From: Planctomycetales bacterium
GTDB taxonomy: Bacteria > Planctomycetota > Phycisphaerae > SM23-33
DNA: 11,192 nt
Assembly: GCA_030592655.1 (NCBI GenBank)
Contig: JAUVIQ010000092.1
Coordinates: 1 to 11,192, forward strand
Reading direction: 5' to 3'
Position 1 is the first letter of the stretch, and each line of letters begins with the position of its first letter. The position numbers and the translations under genes are program-made. The notes under the pieces are model-generated. The model saw only the letters and a list, made by a program, of their open reading frames with translations, did no database searches and had not been told where the DNA came from. Positions 8,319-11,192 of this stretch are shown here, one piece after another.

Positions 8319-8341
8319 CGCTTGCGCGGGGACACTTCGTG
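8319..8341. repeat. Double-hairpin repeat, copy 2
   Basis: CCGC-TTGC-GCGG (8318-8329) is followed by ACAC-TTC-GTGT (8332-8342). The sequence parallels copy 1 at 8191-8214, with the first stem changed on both sides so pairing is kept. On the minus strand the first loop reads GCAA, a GNRA tetraloop. It lies about 30 nt after the DUF3160 stop in the transcribed direction, but no U-run follows, so it is not a classical terminator. Confidence 0.5.
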
Positions 8342-8370
8342 TTGCCTAATCCCAAATCCCTGTTTTTCCG

Positions 8371-10865
8371 TTATTTACCCGGTGTTACCGTGAACGTTTT
8401 AGCCCAATCGGGAAGTTTCGGCGCTTTGGTTCGCAGCATCTTCTTCCAGGCCTCATCCGTCAGGCGGTCGGCCATTGGATGTTTGAACTCGTAATGACTC
8501 AATACAGGCCCGACGCCCGCGACCAGCCCGCCGTCAGGCATCGGATAGACCACCACCATCGTGTGCAGATAACCCGTGCCCTCTTCGAGGACCTGCCGGC
8601 TGTTGCCGTCGGTGTGAACGTCGGCGACGATGGTCGTCTCCAAACCGTCCTTATTCACGCCGGCTACGACCGACTTCAAGTGCGCCCCAAAACCACGAAT
8701 AAAGGCGTAATCTTCCTTTGTAAGTTTTTTATTCGCCAGTTCAGCCTGCGATATCGTCAGCAGACGAGCGACGATTTTTTCAAGAGCGACGAGTCGGCTG
8801 CGGGATTGCTTGTCCAGCACCTTGAAATCATCCAGGCCGGCGATCGTCATTCGCGTCAGCGCCAGAAGGCGCGCGTAGAACTCCGGCACCGGTTCGACGT
8901 AGCCCTCGACCATCTTAGGCCGCGGCGGCATGGCCCCCGCCCGCATCGTGTACGACTGCTTGGCGTAGAGAATCGTATCGTGCCGCAGTTGCGACCAACT
9001 GGCAAGGGCAGCCGACAGTTGCTTGTCCCGCCAGGCCGGTGTTTGCATAAATGTCGGATAACCGCTGCGATATTCCTTCAGCAGGGCCTTGAGCGTATAA
9101 AGCCAGGACCAGTACATATTGCGGTTCCAACCGGCCTGGTCTATTCCGGCAAACTGTCCGGTTACCTTCGCTAATGTCTCGTCGTAGCGTTGGTATTGGT
9201 CGTCGCCGAGTTGTTTGGTCCAGTGCCTTGCGCGGTCCGAGCCGAGGACGGTCATAACGTCCAGCCCGCGTGGAAAACCGCGAACAGGCCCGCCACGGCT
9301 TGAGACGAACGTGAACGGGATACGTGATATCTTGGTCTTCTTGCCTATGTACTGCCCGACGGTCGGATAGACCATCTTGCCCATCATATGTGAATCGGGG
9401 ATGTATCGCTGGCCCATCAGGCGCATTCCCTGCGTCAGGCCCAGCGCCTTGGCGAGTGTGGCCTCATCGGCAATGCCCGCCGGCGGACCTTCAAGATCGC
9501 CCAGGCCGCTGTATATCTCCGGCTTGCGCAATTGGGCCAAGGCCTTGCGGTACTCGAAGAATTTCTTCGCATCCGTCAGCGATGAAGCCGTTACAGCCTC
9601 GCCGATGGCGCTGCGAATCGCGCCGCGATACTCATACGGCGTCAGGTCGTCGGCGAATCCGACGTAGTAGGCCGTTACCGAATAAAGCCGATCCCACACC
9701 TTCGCCAGAGTTCGACCATCGGAAAGTTTTTTCTCCATCATCCCCGCCAGCATCGCGGCTGCGAGCGTCTGCCTGCGCGCTTCAGCCTTTGAGACCACTG
9801 CTTTAAGCCATCGGCCTTCGGTGTCCTTGGTCTTTCCTCGGATGATGAACGTCATCCGCCCGTACCACATCAGGGCCTTGAAGTATTGCTTGAGTTTCTT
9901 GCTGCGTGTGTAGTGCCCGCGCGGGACGTACTGGGAATAATCTTCCTTATAGATGAACAGCGGGCTTTTATCGAAGCCCTTATGTGCGGCGATAAGGGCC
10001 AGTTCGGCCCGGACTTCCTTATCCACAATTTTCGGAATAAGGTCGCCGAGGTCCTTGTCAGCCGGATGGGCCTTGATGTATTTCTCCATTGCGGCCTTCA
10101 GTTCGCCGGTTGGCAACGAAATGGGGAGACGCGTGACACCCTGTTGTTTGACTATCGCATCGATCACTTCCTTGTATTTCCGGAAAAACTCGCTGCGTTG
10201 CCGCCAAGTCGGCTTTTCAGGCCAGGAGTCGATATCTTTCAGCGCCTCGACCGCCTCGGCCCCAAGATCGGACTGGGAAAGAATGACGACTGGCACGGTG
10301 GCGTATCCGACCAGCAGTCGGGCGGATTCTTTCAATTCGCCGTCGGTCGATTTGTACAACTTCAATGCTTCAGCCTGGATGGCCTTGCTTATCAGCGTCG
10401 CGTCGCGGAAGAACTCCCGCTCCTCGATGGCCTTGAGCGTCTCGTCGAACTGGATGTGGTAAAGATGCAGCAGCGAATCGGAGGTGATGAAGACCGGCAG
10501 GCCTCGCTCCTTGAGCGACTTGTAGAAACTGGCTACGTCGTCATAACGCCCGCCCGCCATGGCTGCGAAACCGCTAGCGGTTAGTGCAGCGTCGAATTTG
10601 CCCTTCACCACCTTATTGCGAAGTTCGGGGATTTTCCCGGCGAAGTCCGCGTTGGTCAGTTTCGCCAGGTCCAGCGGCAGTTTGTACTGCGGGGCGTTGG
10701 GTTGACATCGACCTTTACCGGCTTGTAATACTTCGCCATTCGCGCCGGCAGGTCGTCGCATCCGGGGAGTTTCTTCGCCGAACCGACGATTTTATCCTCC
10801 GCCCGCATCGGCCCGGCCCCAAAAACAATAACGCACGCCAAAAACAATCCCGTAATTCGCTTCAT
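8371..10865 (-). CDS. Secreted DUF3160 family protein, with apparent single-base frameshift near the N-terminus
   Basis: The conserved body is an open frame from 10761 to the stop at 8371 (796 residues). It carries features typical of DUF3160 proteins: TSDSLLHLYHIQFDETL, SWSQLRHDTILYAKQSY, YVEPVPEFYARL, VADVHTDGNSRQVLEEGTGY and SHYEFKHPMADRLTDEAW. Function of the family is unknown. The ATG at 10761 has no good RBS and opens with an unrelated low-quality leader. A different frame starts at ATG 10865 with a perfect AAGGAG (10873-10878) at 7-nt spacing. It encodes a signal peptide (MKRITGLFLACVIVFGAG, cleavage near MRA-ED, 20-24) and runs into YYKPVKVDVNP before leaving frame. Restoring one C in the run at 10699-10701 joins both frames as DVNPNAPQYKLP and yields 831 residues. 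The loss is either a real mutation or a sequencing/assembly error. The family call is firm. Confidence 0.88.
10691..10704 (-). other. Frameshift site in the DUF3160 gene
   Basis: On the minus strand the sequence reads AACCCAACGCCCCG. Upstream codons translate as DVNPTPRS, which soon leaves the family pattern; the frame one base earlier gives PNAPQYKLPLDL and continues for 780 residues. A fourth C in the CCC run (plus-strand GGG, 10699-10701) would make a single frame, pointing to contraction of a short homopolymer. No slippery X-XXY-YYZ heptamer is visible, so programmed frameshifting is unlikely. Confidence 0.75.
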
Positions 10866-10900
10866 CGCTACGCTCCTTATCTGTGGATACACCAAGTCCG

Positions 10901-10920
10901 AAAAATAGCCGCAGAGCGGC
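10901..10920 (-). terminator. Small hairpin with U-run upstream of DUF3160
   Basis: On the minus strand GCCGC-TCT-GCGGC (10920-10908) is followed by TATTTTT (10907-10901), a short intrinsic-terminator shape. It would stop transcripts coming from the IS/repeat side before the DUF3160 gene. The stem is only 5 bp, so this is tentative. Confidence 0.35.
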
Positions 10921-10922
10921 GT

Positions 10923-11094
10923 CTTTCTTAGCCACGGGCGGAAGCCCGTGGAAAAAGACAACGCATCCCGTAAGCCCCGTATGGGGCGTCTTGTTCAGCC
11001 GCAACCCGTTACGCCAACAGCACCAAGGCGCCCCTGACGGGGCTTACATAGCGCAACCTTCTCATCCACGGGCTTCCGCCCGTGGCTAAGAAAG
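10923..11094. repeat. 172-bp nested inverted-repeat (REP/MITE-like) element
   Basis: The outer arms 10923-10952 and 11065-11094 are a perfect 30-bp inverted repeat. Each arm also contains its own hairpin: CCACGGGC-GGAA-GCCCGTGG (10932-10951) and CCACGGGC-TTCC-GCCCGTGG (11066-11085). A second, inner inverted repeat (10970-10993 with 11024-11047, 3 mismatches) again forms local hairpins: GCCCC-GTAT-GGGGC (10974-10987) and GCCCC-TGAC-GGGGC (11030-11043). The 17-nt spacers between outer and inner arms are equal in length but unrelated in sequence. A 30-nt centre (10994-11023) separates the halves. The arrangement is that of a paired REP (REPIN-like) or MITE-like element. It has no coding capacity; the reading frame through it (10883-11089) is an artefact of the repeat. 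Confidence 0.8.
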
Positions 11095-11100
11095 GGTACA

Positions 11101-11145
11101 AACCGGTTACATAGTTTACAGATTGAACCGGGCACATGGTTTACA
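11101..11145. repeat. Two 20-bp tandem repeats at the IS end
   Basis: The units at 11101-11120 and 11126-11145 have a 25-bp period and differ at positions 7, 8 and 13. Helical-turn spacing is near 2.4 turns. They are candidate transposase-binding sites. Confidence 0.65.
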
Positions 11146-11180
11146 CCTTGTACGATGTATAGGCGAAAGGAGCGTTGCCT

Positions 11181-11192
11181 ATGCCGTGGAAG
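11181..11192 (+). CDS. Transposase start, probable IS481 family (first 4 codons only)
   Basis: ATGCCGTGGAAG encodes MPWK at the window edge. A strong AAAGGAG (11166-11172) precedes the ATG with 8-nt spacing, which indicates a real translation start. Many IS481-family transposases begin MPWK, continuing into a helix-turn-helix and then an rve integrase domain. With the repeated terminal motif upstream this is the best reading, but four residues cannot prove it. Confidence 0.5.

Larger units (their letters stand above)
8048..8370. other. 323-bp intergenic region with promoter and repeats
   Basis: No gene is supported here. Near 8116-8144 is the promoter of the TPR gene. Positions 8191-8341 contain two related double-hairpin repeats flanking an octamer array (listed separately). 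These lie directly downstream of the DUF3160 stop on the minus strand and could form structure in its 3' UTR. A 61-codon minus-strand reading frame (8170-8355) runs through the repeats and looks like a chance ORF. Confidence 0.6.
11095..11192 (+). mobile_element. Left end of a probable IS481-family insertion sequence, cut by window edge
   Basis: Two 20-bp tandem repeats, AACCGGTTACATAGTTTACA (11101-11120) and AACCGGGCACATGGTTTACA (11126-11145), match at 17 of 20 positions with a 5-nt spacer, as expected of transposase-binding sites in an IS terminus. A transposase start follows at 11181. The exact outer boundary cannot be fixed without the other end; it lies at or just after 11094, where the palindromic element stops. 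The family is inferred from the MPWK start and the repeated end motif. Confidence 0.55.

Noticed and set aside
8479..9174. 231-codon plus-strand frame, and a similar one at 9886-10584
   Set aside because: Both are antisense to conserved DUF3160 motifs and have no domain features.
10691..10710. Programmed -1 ribosomal frameshift in the DUF3160 gene
   Set aside because: No slippery heptamer and no suitable downstream stem are visible. Single-base loss in a C run explains the data more simply.
10883..11089. 68-codon plus-strand and 70-codon minus-strand (10792-11004) reading frames at the palindromic element
   Set aside because: They run through the inverted-repeat element, which has strong local pairing and no codon structure. 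Short frames through such repeats are commonly mis-annotated as hypothetical proteins.
10923..11094. CRISPR array or large att site
   Set aside because: The repeats are inverted rather than direct, there is no regular spacing with unique spacers, and no integrase-associated core or tRNA is present.

Overview
The window looks like chromosomal sequence from a Planctomycetota bacterium, most likely a Phycisphaerae-type lineage. This rests on gene content: a PEP-CTERM protein ending in a PEPATLSLLALGG-type tail, a very large PQQ-like beta-propeller/TPR envelope protein next to a squalene-oxidase-repeat protein, a secreted DUF3160 protein, and stem-loop repeats at intergenic positions. No marker gene is present, so the assignment is an inference.

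Layout. Positions 1-970 (minus) hold the first 323 residues of a secreted prenyltransferase/squalene-oxidase-repeat protein that runs off the left edge. Just upstream of it, 1028-5656 (minus) encodes a 1,542-residue exported protein with two PQQ-like beta-propeller regions and helical repeats; the two genes are 57 bp apart and probably form an operon. A 310-bp divergent intergenic region contains a near-consensus promoter driving a PEP-CTERM protein (5967-6701, plus). Eight bp after its stop, a cytoplasmic protein made almost wholly of 12 in-register TPR units (6710-8047, minus) ends tail to tail, and its own promoter is visible upstream. The 323-bp gap 8048-8370 carries a degenerate octamer array between two related double-hairpin repeats. 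Next is a DUF3160 gene (minus). Its conserved body is in one frame and its signal peptide and RBS are in another, so the true gene spans 8371-10865 with one lost base near 10699-10701.

The right end (10900-11192) is repeat and mobile-element territory. A 172-bp nested inverted-repeat element made of four GC-rich hairpins (10923-11094) abuts what looks like the left end of an IS481-family insertion sequence. It shows two 20-bp tandem repeats, then a strong RBS and the first four codons (MPWK) of a transposase cut by the window edge.

Functionally, four of the proteins are exported (squalene-oxidase-repeat, PQQ/TPR, PEP-CTERM, DUF3160), so the region is dominated by envelope proteins of unknown exact role. 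I see no defence system, CRISPR array, tRNA or rRNA. The most notable points are the nested palindromic element beside the IS, the frameshifted DUF3160 gene, and the giant propeller plus squalene-oxidase-repeat pair.
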